DNA of 64,000 nucleotides from Leishmania martiniquensis (Eukaryota > Euglenozoa > Kinetoplastea > Trypanosomatida > Trypanosomatidae), in the NCBI RefSeq assembly GCF_017916325.1, contig NC_090165.1, positions 558,001 through 622,000 of the forward strand, in the 5' to 3' direction. The translations under genes were made by a program, and so were the position numbers. How positions within the stretch are numbered: position 1 is the first letter of the stretch; the number at the start of each line of letters is the position of its first letter. Below, one piece after another: positions 42,138 through 51,323 of this stretch. The notes under the pieces are model-generated. The model worked only from the letters and a program-made list of their open reading frames with translations, made no database searches and had not been told where the DNA came from.

Positions 42138-42503
42138 ATGGCGCACATGGACAAATACTGGATACCCATCAAGTACGCCTTCACCTCGCTGGTCGTGGTG
42201 ACTGTGTCTGAGGTGGCGAAGCGTAGCGATCGCGCTGGCGGCCTGGTGGCGGCCCTTCCCCTCGTCAGTATCCTGTCGCTCATTTGGCTACATATGGAGA
42301 AGCAACCGGCGGACAAGATATCGAATCACGCATGGCACACATTTTGGTACGTCCTCCCGACTCTCCCCATGTTTCTTCTCTTTCCCTGGTTGTATGAGTA
42401 CCTCGATTTCTGGTGGTCGCTGCTCCTGGTGAGCGTCTTCACGGTTCTTGTATTCCAGCTGTTTGCGCTGTACATGAAGCGTTGGGGTGTGGAGCTGATG
42501 TAG
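42138..42503 (+). CDS. DUF3147-type integral membrane protein, copy 1 (121 aa)
   Basis: A short four-TM protein that matches the bacterial DUF3147 family from memory: first helix with FTSLVVVTVSEVAKRS, the second with GGLVAALPLVSILSLIWL, then a short amphipathic loop (HAWHTFWYVLPTLPMF) and a last helix pair. The conserved KRS, AALP and WYVLPTLPMF segments are shared with the paralogue at 44051. No biochemical function is established for the family. ATG 42138 starts eight residues before the conserved core; an out-of-frame ATG at 42092 lies upstream. Bacterial-type membrane protein in a protist chromosome suggests horizontal transfer, which is inference. Confidence 0.85.
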   Translation: MAHMDKYWIPIKYAFTSLVVVTVSEVAKRSDRAGGLVAALPLVSILSLIWLHMEKQPADKISNHAWHTFWYVLPTLPMFLLFPWLYEYLDFWWSLLLVSVFTVLVFQLFALYMKRWGVELM

Positions 42504-44050
42504 GTGGGGCCAGGGGTGGAGTGGGGGGGGGCTGCGCTGTATCAGACGAGCGTCGTGATCGCCGAAGCCGCTGCCGCCTCAGGCGATTTTTTTAACCCTT
42601 TTGGGTGGAATGAGAGAGCACTGTGATGGGCTCTATTCGACCGACTTCCGCGAGCACACGCACCCACCAACGCCATGGGCGTCTGTGCTTCAACAACAGC
42701 AGAGAGGATCCCCCATCAAAATGACATGGCCCACTCATAGGAGAGAGGCGCGTGGTGCGGAGGCGCTACACCTCTCCCGTCTCTCAGATTGCACACCCAC
42801 GCGCCAGAGGTGGCGAGGTACTAGCACGGAGGGAAAAAGAGGTCTGGTGGCGACATCGCAGCTTGCCCCCCTCCCCTCACGCACCCTTGTGGACTGCTCC
42901 TCCGCTCTTTGTTCCTCGTTTGCTTCTTCGCCCCCCCATCGGCAGGCGCGCTTTCTTGTTGGGTTGTGCTTCCTCCTCTATTTTCCCTTGGTACCGCCGT
43001 TCCTCCTCCCCTCATCATCTGTCATCTCTCCTTGTCGCCCGTCTCTGCACCCAAATGAGCATACATGGACTTGGGCGCTTCCGTTCGTGTGAGACTGGGC
43101 AGAGTGGCGGAGGGGATTCTCCATTGCAGATACGTGGAAAGAGAGAGTGCTGTCGCGAGCCCATGGGGGAGTGCGGAAGGCCCCCCCCAAAATGAAGAAG
43201 GGATAGGGAAACGGGAGTGCTGTCAGGCTCTTCTGTTTATTCTGACGGTTTCCCCTTCCGCCCCCCTCCTCCCCCTCTTCATCTGACGCCAAGTCGTCCT
43301 CATCGGCTTGCTGCGTCCGTAACTATAGCCAGAGTCTCTCGCCGCACTACACCAGCTGGACCAGCTCGACCCCAATCTCCGCTTTTCGACTACTCTCATC
43401 ATCGTGGCTTTCAAGAGAGGGATAGGTGATGGTGGCGGGTGGTGGTGGTGTGGCGGGGAGGGAGAGGATCTCGACAAGGCCACGCTCATTGCACCTCTCT
43501 TTTTTTTCGCCCCCGTTGTTCCCTCTGCTGCTTATTTCTTTTTCTTTTATCAGTGCTTTTCTCCCCCCTCTCTCTTACCTCATCAACGGCGGTCACGCAG
43601 CCGGACGCTCTTTCATGAAGGGTGACCACGCCTGGTCGTTTTCTGACAAGCGTCGGCATAGCACCACCCCCTTTTACATATTTTTCAGACTTCCTTTCCA
43701 ACTTCAACAGCATACCGTTTGCGCATCTCTTTGTGTGCTGTTGAGCTGCTTGCAACGTACCCTTGCTTGCACCCTACTCCTCTCTACGCTTGACAACAAC
43801 AGAACCACCCACCCAGACGTATCTCTCTCTCTAGATATATATGTGTCACTGCTTCCCTGTTGATTTTCTGCTTCCTCCTGTTTGACGAGTCCATTCTGCT
43901 GCCTCCTCCCCCCTCGACTGCAAAAAAAAAACGCACAATAGAGAGTACACGAACAGCGCCACTTGAGGTGCGTGCACGATCCGAAACGACCCTCTCACCG
44001 AGGCGCTTTGGGCTCTGTTTTCCTCCCCTCCCTCCCCCCATTAAAAAAAA
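42504..44050 (+). other. Gene-free stretch between the DUF3147 paralogues, 1.5 kb
   Basis: CT-rich tracts at 42870-43050, 43250-43290, 43495-43575 and 43869-43920; poly-A runs at 43921-43930 and 44042-44050. I see no remnant of a third copy. No gene. Confidence 0.6.
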
Positions 44051-44407
44051 ATGAACATTGGGTTTCTCGTCTTCAAGTACGCCCTTTCCTCCCTGGTTGT
44101 CGTCGCAGTCTCGGAGGCGGCAAAGCGCAGCAACAGGCTCGGCGGCCTCCTCGCGGCGCTGCCGATTGTGACGGTCGCGACGCTCATTTGGCTGCAGGTG
44201 GAGGGCCAATCAAAGGAGAGCATCTCAAGCCACGCGTGGTACACTCTGTGGTACGTTCTTCCGACGCTACCGATGTTTCTGGCCTTTCCGTACTGCTACG
44301 ATCGTCTCGGATTTTGGGGGGCGCTCAGTGCGTGCGTCGCGGGGACTGTATTGGTGTTTGCAGTCTTTGCGGTGGCTATGACGGCCGTCGGTATTCGACT
44401 GCTGTAA
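44051..44407 (+). CDS. DUF3147-type integral membrane protein, copy 2 (118 aa)
   Basis: Paralogue of the gene at 42138: the two align without gaps through most of their length and share about half their residues, including SLVVV, SE-AKRS, GGL-AALP, LIWL, HAW-T-WYVLPTLPMF. Four predicted membrane helices, tiny loops, nearly no extramembrane domain. The ATG follows a run of nine A and a CT-tract (44019-44040); the nearest AG before it is far upstream (about 43941), so the 5' UTR is probably some 100 nt. Function unknown; the close tandem arrangement with copy 1 points to local duplication after acquisition. Confidence 0.85.
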   Translation: MNIGFLVFKYALSSLVVVAVSEAAKRSNRLGGLLAALPIVTVATLIWLQVEGQSKESISSHAWYTLWYVLPTLPMFLAFPYCYDRLGFWGALSACVAGTVLVFAVFAVAMTAVGIRLL

Positions 44408-45968
44408 CCGCCGTGCAGCCGTATCACAGGGCGATGAGAGAGAAAGAGTGAGCACGGCTGGCGCACTTCCTTTTTCTTTTACTGCAAAAAATAAAGAGCA
44501 CACCGAGAAAGAGAAGAGAGGCACTGACGTTTGTGGATCGATGCATACGGGTGTGCCTGTGTGTCTGTATGCGTGTGCATACATGCGAGAATAACACCAC
44601 CATGAGGACTGCTAAGGCTTACGGCGCTGCTTCTTGTAAGCCAACTACTGCGTCCACCTCGGGCACAGTGGAATCGCGAAAGTCGATGGATCGAAGCAAA
44701 TTACGGAACAGAAATCTTCGGTAATGATGTGCAGAGCTGTTTTGGACGCTATCGGCTAAGTTGTCACGTTTATTTAAGTGTTGCTCTCGACGTTCTTTAA
44801 GGATCTCTGCCCGCCTCGCCGTTGAATCGGGGCCTTGTCTTAGAGCTGTGGGGAGGCCCAGAGCCTTTGGCCGCGTTCTTGGGTATGACTGCGGTGCTCT
44901 AAGGTGTTGGCACACAGGTCTGAGCTGGCGCTGTGCCATGTAGACATGCGTCCATGGCCACATTCACACGGACCCGCCATCAATCGCGTGGAGGATTCAC
45001 CAACGATGCGCACCCTTCCGCTGCTCTTCTACGGTTGGTGGGTCGCCGTGCGGCTGAGTGTGCTCCCGGAGCGCAACCCTGCGCTGTGTGCTGTGGAAGG
45101 ACACGGGGACCTTATGACGCCAAGCGGTGTCCGTCGGCCCCCCCGGCTCGTGGACACAGCCGTCATGCAGCAGAGGAAAATGGGAGACGGTCGCATGAAT
45201 GCATTGCTGCCCACTAGCCTGTGGTGCTGAATGGAGACGCTGGGCAGTCAATCACCAACACCACCAGAACCCACAACACATAACGACAGGAAAGGGGGTC
45301 TTAACGCTGACTTACGCGCACATCTCGAGACCGAGGTAACGGACGGCGGCGTGTGTGTGCGTGCGCGTGTATAAGCTGACGGTAAAGGTGAAGGTGGCAC
45401 GAATGACTGTGGATTGGTCCTGCGCTGCTGTCTCTACGTACACTATCCCATTCAGAGATGGACTTCATACCCTTTTCCATGAAAGAACTGCTTTTTTTTT
45501 TTGGCTGTTGCTGCCCATCGGCACCATTCTGTACGAGGGGTGGGTGGCCTCCCCACGTGTACCCCACTCGTGCAGACGAAGAGTCGATTGCCCTTCTCCC
45601 TTTGTGGAATGTGTCACCGAGTACTGCTCTTCTCATGTGCCGCTCCATCCGCTGTGCTGCATCGGCAACGTATCCTCGCTCCCTTCTCATCGTTGCTCTT
45701 GCTAGCACATCCATCTTTAGGCTCTGATTTTCTCCAGGCACGCGCACGCCCCAGGCGCCTCTCTGCACAGTTGCCCATATACGCCATTATCCCCACGCGG
45801 GCAAACCACAGACGTTTTCACGCAGGCACGCACGCACGCAGGCGCTCAGCGCACCGCCTCAAAAGTCAAACCGCACTAGGTGCAGTGAAAGGTTTAGCGC
45901 AGAGACGCCTGAGCGTACGAGCAGTAGGCCCGCCTTCTTGCGCTGCCCCGCCTTTCCTTTTTTTTTTT

Positions 45969-45970
45969 AG
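45969..45970 (+). promoter_or_regulatory. Strong candidate spliced-leader acceptor AG for IFT46
   Basis: A pyrimidine tract CCTTTCC(T)n running from about 45952 to 45968 ends directly in AG. This is the clearest tract-AG pair of the window. It places a 34-codon upstream ORF in the leader. Confidence 0.6.
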
Positions 45971-45977
45971 ACAGATT

Positions 45978-46082
45978 ATGCGCATCCACAGCACTCGCGA
46001 GCAACTCTGTCACGCAGCACCGCTTCTGCTCAGTTCCTTCCCACATCAAATGATTGTGGGACAAGCTCGACTAGAGAACTAG
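45978..46082 (+). other. Upstream ORF (34 codons) in the IFT46 leader
   Basis: The first ATG after the strong acceptor (45978) opens a frame of 34 codons that ends with TAG at 46080-46082, seven bases before the IFT46 ATG. If the acceptor is used, ribosomes would meet this frame first. Acceptors further down (for instance AG at 46031-46032) would shorten it but keep a second ATG of the same frame at 46050. Confidence 0.5.
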
Positions 46083-46089
46083 TCAAGGT

Positions 46090-47472
46090 ATGCGCCGCGC
46101 ATCGGACGACGGAAGTGACACATCTCACTACGACGAGGGAGCGGAATCGACCGAGGAAAAAGCGTCCGAAAGTCAGTCGGAGTCGTCTCTCGGATTTGGC
46201 GGCGACCTCCCCATTCCCGTCCCTGGCCACCTGCGCCAGTCGCCCCCTACGGTGACCATCCCCACACGCGACCGTATAGAAAACACTCAGTGGACGAGCA
46301 GCATCAGCGCCGACACTGCCAGCCAAACCAATAGCGCCGGCAGAGGCCGTCCTTTGCAAGGCTTGACTGCACCGGCGATGGATAATCCCAGCGATTCTGC
46401 TGTCCTCGGTGGGCAGCTCATGACAGACAACCCGAACGATGAGCGTATTGAGGTGCGCAACGCAGAGAATGTGAAGACGCCACGTGCATCGCTTCGGCAG
46501 TCCTATGCGCAGGAGGAGGGCGCGGGCGGTGGCGGCGGGACCATGGGGCAGCCGATCGAGAATGCGCCTCACGATGAGGCGATCCCAGTGTCTCCCTCGG
46601 CCAGCCAGGTTGCGACGCCGATGGCAATGCGAACAGGGCAGGCGATGCGCCCAGACGACGAAGACGAAACGGAGGATGAGGGCGAGGAGGCCGGGGAGGA
46701 AGAGGAGGATGCTGAGCTTGATGAGAACAACGAATACCGCGCGGAAGGCTACGCTGGGCAGAAGCCTACTGACCTTGCAGAGGCAGCTCCGGCGGTGTAC
46801 GACAGCGATCGGCAGCTGGGTTACAACCCTGCAAAGTATGCCCGCATCAATGCCACCGCCAGCCGTGAGATGCAAGACCTTTTCAAGCAAATCATGCAGT
46901 ATGAGCCCTTTACAGCAGAGCTGCCGGCCAAACTGCGGCCGTTTGTGCTCGACTACATACCGGCAATCGGCGATCTCGACCCATTTGTTAAAGTGCCGCG
47001 GCCAGACGGAATCCCAGACGGCCTGGGCCTCGAGATGGTTGACGAACCAGCGATTCCGCAGTCAAATCCGGCGGTGGTACTGTTGGAGCTGAACGCCACC
47101 AACGCTCACGGTGTTTCGGCGGACATTGTGGACTCACTCGAGAACGCAGCAAATCGGCCGGAGGTGATTGATCGATGGATTTCGGACATCAAAAAGGTTC
47201 ACTACAAGAAGGCGTTGCCAACGGTGAACTACCAGCGGCCCATGCCCGACATTGAGACGCTGATGCAGGTATGGCCTCAGCAGTTTGAGGAGGTTCTGAA
47301 CTCCGACATCGCCTTCCCTCCGTCGAACATTAGCCTCGACCTCGATCAGTACGTGCGGACGCTGTGCGCCATCTTGGACATTCCTACGTATAGCTCCTTG
47401 ATTGACTCACTCCATGTCATGTTCACCCTTTACGAGGAATTCCGCTCCAATCAACACTTCCAGCATGTTTGA
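46090..47472 (+). CDS. IFT46: Intraflagellar transport protein IFT46
   Basis: IFT46 is a core subunit of the IFT-B complex, which carries cargo along the flagellar axoneme. Of 460 residues the first 235 are acidic, Ser/Glu-rich and disordered, longer than in most species. The conserved IFT46 domain starts near residue 236 with the YDSDRQLGYNP stretch and runs to the end: LRPFVLDYIPAIGDLDPF, FVKVPRPDGIPDGLGL, DEPAIPQSNP, RPMPDIETLMQVWP, LDLDQYVRTLCAILDIP and a closing SLHVMFTLYEEF, all matching the family in order. The ATG at 46090 gives the complete protein. From memory, the T. brucei orthologue is on chromosome 6. The gene is probably under upstream-ORF control (see the 45978 ORF). Confidence 0.95.
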   Translation: MRRASDDGSDTSHYDEGAESTEEKASESQSESSLGFGGDLPIPVPGHLRQSPPTVTIPTRDRIENTQWTSSISADTASQTNSAGRGRPLQGLTAPAMDNPSDSAVLGGQLMTDNPNDERIEVRNAENVKTPRASLRQSYAQEEGAGGGGGTMGQPIENAPHDEAIPVSPSASQVATPMAMRTGQAMRPDDEDETEDEGEEAGEEEEDAELDENNEYRAEGYAGQKPTDLAEAAPAVYDSDRQLGYNPAKYARINATASREMQDLFKQIMQYEPFTAELPAKLRPFVLDYIPAIGDLDPFVKVPRPDGIPDGLGLEMVDEPAIPQSNPAVVLLELNATNAHGVSADIVDSLENAANRPEVIDRWISDIKKVHYKKALPTVNYQRPMPDIETLMQVWPQQFEEVLNSDIAFPPSNISLDLDQYVRTLCAILDIPTYSSLIDSLHVMFTLYEEFRSNQHFQHV

Positions 47473-49439
47473 GGAGAGCCTTTGGCGCAAGTACAGATGC
47501 TGCGCAGTGTTTGGCGCCTTTGCAGCCACGCTCGCGCTCTTTGGCTGTGAGTCGCGGAGGTAGTGGAGAAGAGAAAGACTGACGAGATCATGGAGCTGCT
47601 TCTGCGAGCTGAGTGAGTGTGGGGAAGGCAAAGGGCACTCGAGGGTGCTCTATGAGCGCAGACACGCAGTGCCGTGTCTGCATGCGACGATAGACAGCCC
47701 AACTCCAACGAAAAAAAAGAGCAAAGGGGCGCTCTGACTTTTGCGCGCCTATCGGTGCACTCGTGCCCCAGCGATGTCTTCGAATTCGTTTCTCTCTTTC
47801 TCTGCGCTTTCATACCGGGGCGATTTGTTCACCCGTACGCGGATGCGACGGCGCGTGCTATTGCTGTTTTTTTTCCCCTTTGCTCCTTTCCGCCATCACC
47901 CAACGTCTGCCTCTATACTTTGTCCTCCTCTTGCATGCGCATCGACGTGAGCGCACATCTGTACATCGAACGCCTCCTGTGTGTGCGTGTGTGCAGTACC
48001 AAAGATGCAGACACACTTACACACACCTCTCTTCTCGTCTCTTTCTTTGTCACGTTTTCAGTTTGTTCGCCCCGGTGCGGGAGGGTATGATGTGGATAGC
48101 AGCTGTTTTTTCACCCCCCTCTTTCTGCGCCTCTCCGTCTCTTCTTGTTGATGCTCGTGTACTCATAGGCACTGCTGGCCTTAACACACAGACGCACACA
48201 CACATATAGAGGGAGAGACACTCACTCCCGAAAACAAACTGAAAACAACGAAGAAGGGGAGCACACACGAGAAGGGCAGGGAAGAGGATGTGAGTCCCCT
48301 CTACTCCCCTCCCTGCCGCTCAATCCGAGATGCAGGTGAAAGCACAGCTGTAGGAGAGAGGGACAGCACATCAAGGAGCACCGCACAGTTGTGGCCGATG
48401 GGCAGGTCTGTGTGTGTGTGAAGTGGTGAGGGGGGGAAGCTCCGGCGCTGATTACCACGAAGACATTCACACATATGTAGTCTGCCTCCTGTAAACTCGC
48501 TAAGTAGCTTGGCGTGTGTCGTGTAAGCGGGAACGTTTGGCGAGGTCGCTAGCGCACTTGTGAGTTGAGGGGTCGGAGGAGGAGGCAGAAATAAAGAGTC
48601 AGCCCTGCATTGATGGTATCGGCAAGTGTGTAGTAGAGTCATATATCTTCGTGGGGCTCACTGGTGTGAGCCGCGTCCCTCATTTTTGCTCTTTCCGCAG
48701 TGCGTGACCGCTCCCCTTCGCACATCCTCTTGTGACCGCGGCTGACCGGCGCCTTCTCACGTCGCACAACTTGGACTCGACACGCTCTATTTCCTGACCT
48801 CTCCTCTCCCCTCATCCCCTTTTTTCTTTCTCTCGTTCGGCCCTTAAAATTTTTTTTGATATCTCTCTGTGTGTATGTGTGTGTTGGGGGTGGTGGTGTG
48901 ATGATACGATGTATCTGCGGCTTTCAGTGCTCTCACCGCCACGCTGATCTCATCGCCCGCTCCGCGATAGCGAAAAAAAGGAGAGAAAAAGGAAGAAAGC
49001 ACATGGGCTTGACGTAGGCGGTGTTGTGTTGAGTTGCGCAGTGGTACTCACGAAATACACACACACACACACAAACACAGCTACGCACGCGCATAGAGGT
49101 ACGGACGGCGTAGTGGTTGACGCTGATACAGTCCGCAGAGGCGATTTTTTGCTCTCTCGTCGCCGAGCTCCTCATAGACTCACACCTACAAGCATCGCCA
49201 CAGCCGCTGCTTCTTCCAGGACAGGGTGCGATAGGCGCTCTTTTCGGGGGACCACATCCGCTTTGGTTCTGTGGGACTCAATGCTTGTCTGGGGCGGGGC
49301 TCAACCCACTTTACCAGTGGTATCTACTCGTCTCGGCGTCTACCGAGCCTCGACACCCACTCGTGTCTCGTCACTGTGTCTAACTCTCACTCATACTTGA
49401 AAAGTTGTGCGCACACAGTTCTTAAAAACGCAGCAGATA
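47473..49439 (+). other. Gene-free stretch, 2.0 kb
   Basis: CT-rich block at 47790-47930, (CA)n at 48010-48030, (GT)n at 48410-48420 and 48867-48885, and (CA)n at 49057-49072. No gene. Confidence 0.6.
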
Positions 49440-51323
49440 ATGGCGCATCTTTTTGTTGGAGACCTAGGTGCTGTAGCAGCTGCACTGCCCACGGCTGACC
49501 GCGACAGTGTGTCACCAGCGTGGTCGATCTACGACGACTGCTTGTGTGTCGCTTCGCAGGATGGCGAGATGGAGGATTCACAAGTGGAGGAGGGAGGGGC
49601 GAGCAGCTCCGTAGCCACAATGCCGCGCCGGCTGCCCTTCATATCGGACCCGCTTCCATTCATGACGCTAAAGGGCTCGCAGGTGAAGAAAAATGCGCCG
49701 ATTCGCCGGGGTGCTCAGGGGGCCGTCTACTCTGCCCTCGATGCGGCTGCCGGCACCCTTGCGGAGGACCATAACGCACAGAAGCTTACCTTAGGCGACG
49801 GCTGCGGTGAGTGTCAGGGCGAAGAGGAGAGGTCAGGTGGCGGGCAGTGCCCGGCACGGCGTGGTCGTCACGTGGCGGTGAAGCGCATTTTCATTCAGGC
49901 AAGCGACTTCGGCGCACGTGACATCTCTTCCACTGTGCTGCGTGAGGTAACACTGCATCGCTTTGTGAGCGAGAAGCAAGCTCTGTCTCTTGCGGGGGTG
50001 AGCGCGCCATGCTCGAACGCTGCAGCTTTCGCCACCACGGCGCGTACAGAGGATGCTCGAGGTCGGGTGCTCGGCGATCTCATCGACGAATCCGCTCGAG
50101 CTGTTCACCTCTACCGTGTTGTGGAAGCTCCGCACAAGGAGATGTGCCTTGTGATGGAGCTCGCGGCGACCAACTTGGAGCAGGTAGTCTTTCCTCACGG
50201 CCCCCGCGGTGCCCCGAAGAGTGATGGTGCGGGCGGCTACAGGCGGAAAACTGGAATGGTTTCCCTGTTCGGCGTGTCGTCCTCTACCGGTGCCGACGGC
50301 GCTCTGAGCCTGTCCTCTGCCCCGTCGTCTACAAGACCAAACACAGCTACGGCGGCAGAGGGCCCGCAGACATCCGCGCCCTCTTCGCAGCAGTTTCAAA
50401 TGCCGCTTGTGCGCTACGTGATGCGGCGCCTCCTGCGCCTCGTGTGCTTTCTACACGAGACGTGTGGTGTGGTGCATCGCGACCTGAAACTGAGTAACGT
50501 GCTTGTGACGAAGGACGCTGGGCTTCGACTCGGTGACTTTGGGTCTGCGCGCTTCCTTCCACCTTTGCGCTCGGAGGCAAAGACCGGGACTGACAGCTCC
50601 CTGTCTGTCACTGAGTCTCGCGCGGCACCTGCGGGGGTGCGTGAGCAAATACCCTGCACGCCGCCTTCGATGCGCACCACGCTCCACTATCGCCCCCCCG
50701 AGGCGCTCCTTGGGGACCCGTTGTGCCGCACCGCGGCAGATGTGTGGGCATTGGGTGTGATGTTTGCGCAGTTGCTGCTGCAAAAGAGCTTGTTTCACGC
50801 TTCGAGTGAATTAGACCTGCTGGGGGCCATTCAGAAGCTGCTGGGCGTGCCGACGTACAGCGCGCCGCCTTTGTGGCCTGCCGCACCTTCGGTGCCCGGG
50901 TCGCCGAGGGGTGGGCCATTTGCTGCACAAGCTGCAGCTCCACAGGCAAGTCTCCCGTACAAGTTCCACTCGGGCATCGTACCTGCCGACGGGCTGGACC
51001 TGCTGTCGCGCATGCTGCATCACCAACCCGAGTGCCGCATTGCCGTCCGTGACGCACTACAGCATCCGTTTCTGAACCTGAAGGGTGGCTCGGCGACGGC
51101 CACACACGATGACGACGAACGAGGGCGAGTGCTGTGGGAGGAGAGGGTGGCAGCAGTACTGCGTGAGCAGGCGGCGGGGCACACAAGGGGTATGGGAGGG
51201 GGAGGAGGGCGGTGGCCCATGTTTGTCGGTCTCGCCGACAATGAGGACGAGGAGGACGAAGAGGTTGACGAGGGCGGCGTCGCCCCTCTCTGCAATCAAC
51301 TGAGTGAATACTCGTCATACTAA
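49440..51323 (+). CDS. CMGC-type protein kinase with long inserts (627 aa)
   Basis: The kinase core can be followed from a glycine loop-like RRGAQGAVYSAL through VAVKRI (Lys148), LREVTLH (helix C Glu), MELAATNL (hinge), HRDLKLSN (His346, Asp348), GDFGSARF and TLHYRPPEALLG to the CMGC-type DVWALGVMFAQLL and a closing ECRIAVRDALQHPFL. HRDLK.SN, a short hydrophobic T-loop ending in YRPPE (CMGC YRAPE) and the ALLG motif place it in the CDK/PITSLRE-like part of CMGC. Key catalytic residues are present, so activity is expected. Large inserts: after the N-lobe lysine region (150-220), in the hinge/helix D region (a 70-residue Ser/Ala-rich insert near 265-325) and in the activation segment (about 45 residues). 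The C-terminus is acidic. ATG 49440 is the first in frame; a later ATG at 49569 would also keep the kinase domain. Substrate unknown. Confidence 0.88.
   Translation: MAHLFVGDLGAVAAALPTADRDSVSPAWSIYDDCLCVASQDGEMEDSQVEEGGASSSVATMPRRLPFISDPLPFMTLKGSQVKKNAPIRRGAQGAVYSALDAAAGTLAEDHNAQKLTLGDGCGECQGEEERSGGGQCPARRGRHVAVKRIFIQASDFGARDISSTVLREVTLHRFVSEKQALSLAGVSAPCSNAAAFATTARTEDARGRVLGDLIDESARAVHLYRVVEAPHKEMCLVMELAATNLEQVVFPHGPRGAPKSDGAGGYRRKTGMVSLFGVSSSTGADGALSLSSAPSSTRPNTATAAEGPQTSAPSSQQFQMPLVRYVMRRLLRLVCFLHETCGVVHRDLKLSNVLVTKDAGLRLGDFGSARFLPPLRSEAKTGTDSSLSVTESRAAPAGVREQIPCTPPSMRTTLHYRPPEALLGDPLCRTAADVWALGVMFAQLLLQKSLFHASSELDLLGAIQKLLGVPTYSAPPLWPAAPSVPGSPRGGPFAAQAAAPQASLPYKFHSGIVPADGLDLLSRMLHHQPECRIAVRDALQHPFLNLKGGSATATHDDDERGRVLWEERVAAVLREQAAGHTRGMGGGGGRWPMFVGLADNEDEEDEEVDEGGVAPLCNQLSEYSSY

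Larger units (their letters stand above)
44408..46089 (+). other. Gene-free stretch, 1.7 kb
   Basis: 3' flank of DUF3147 copy 2 and 5' flank of IFT46. Short frames only; the strongest signal is the T-tract and AG at 45950-45970 used by IFT46, and a GCAC/CGCA-rich stretch near 45820-45840. Confidence 0.6.

Noticed and set aside
46030..46890. 286-codon minus-strand frame
   Set aside because: Shadow of IFT46.
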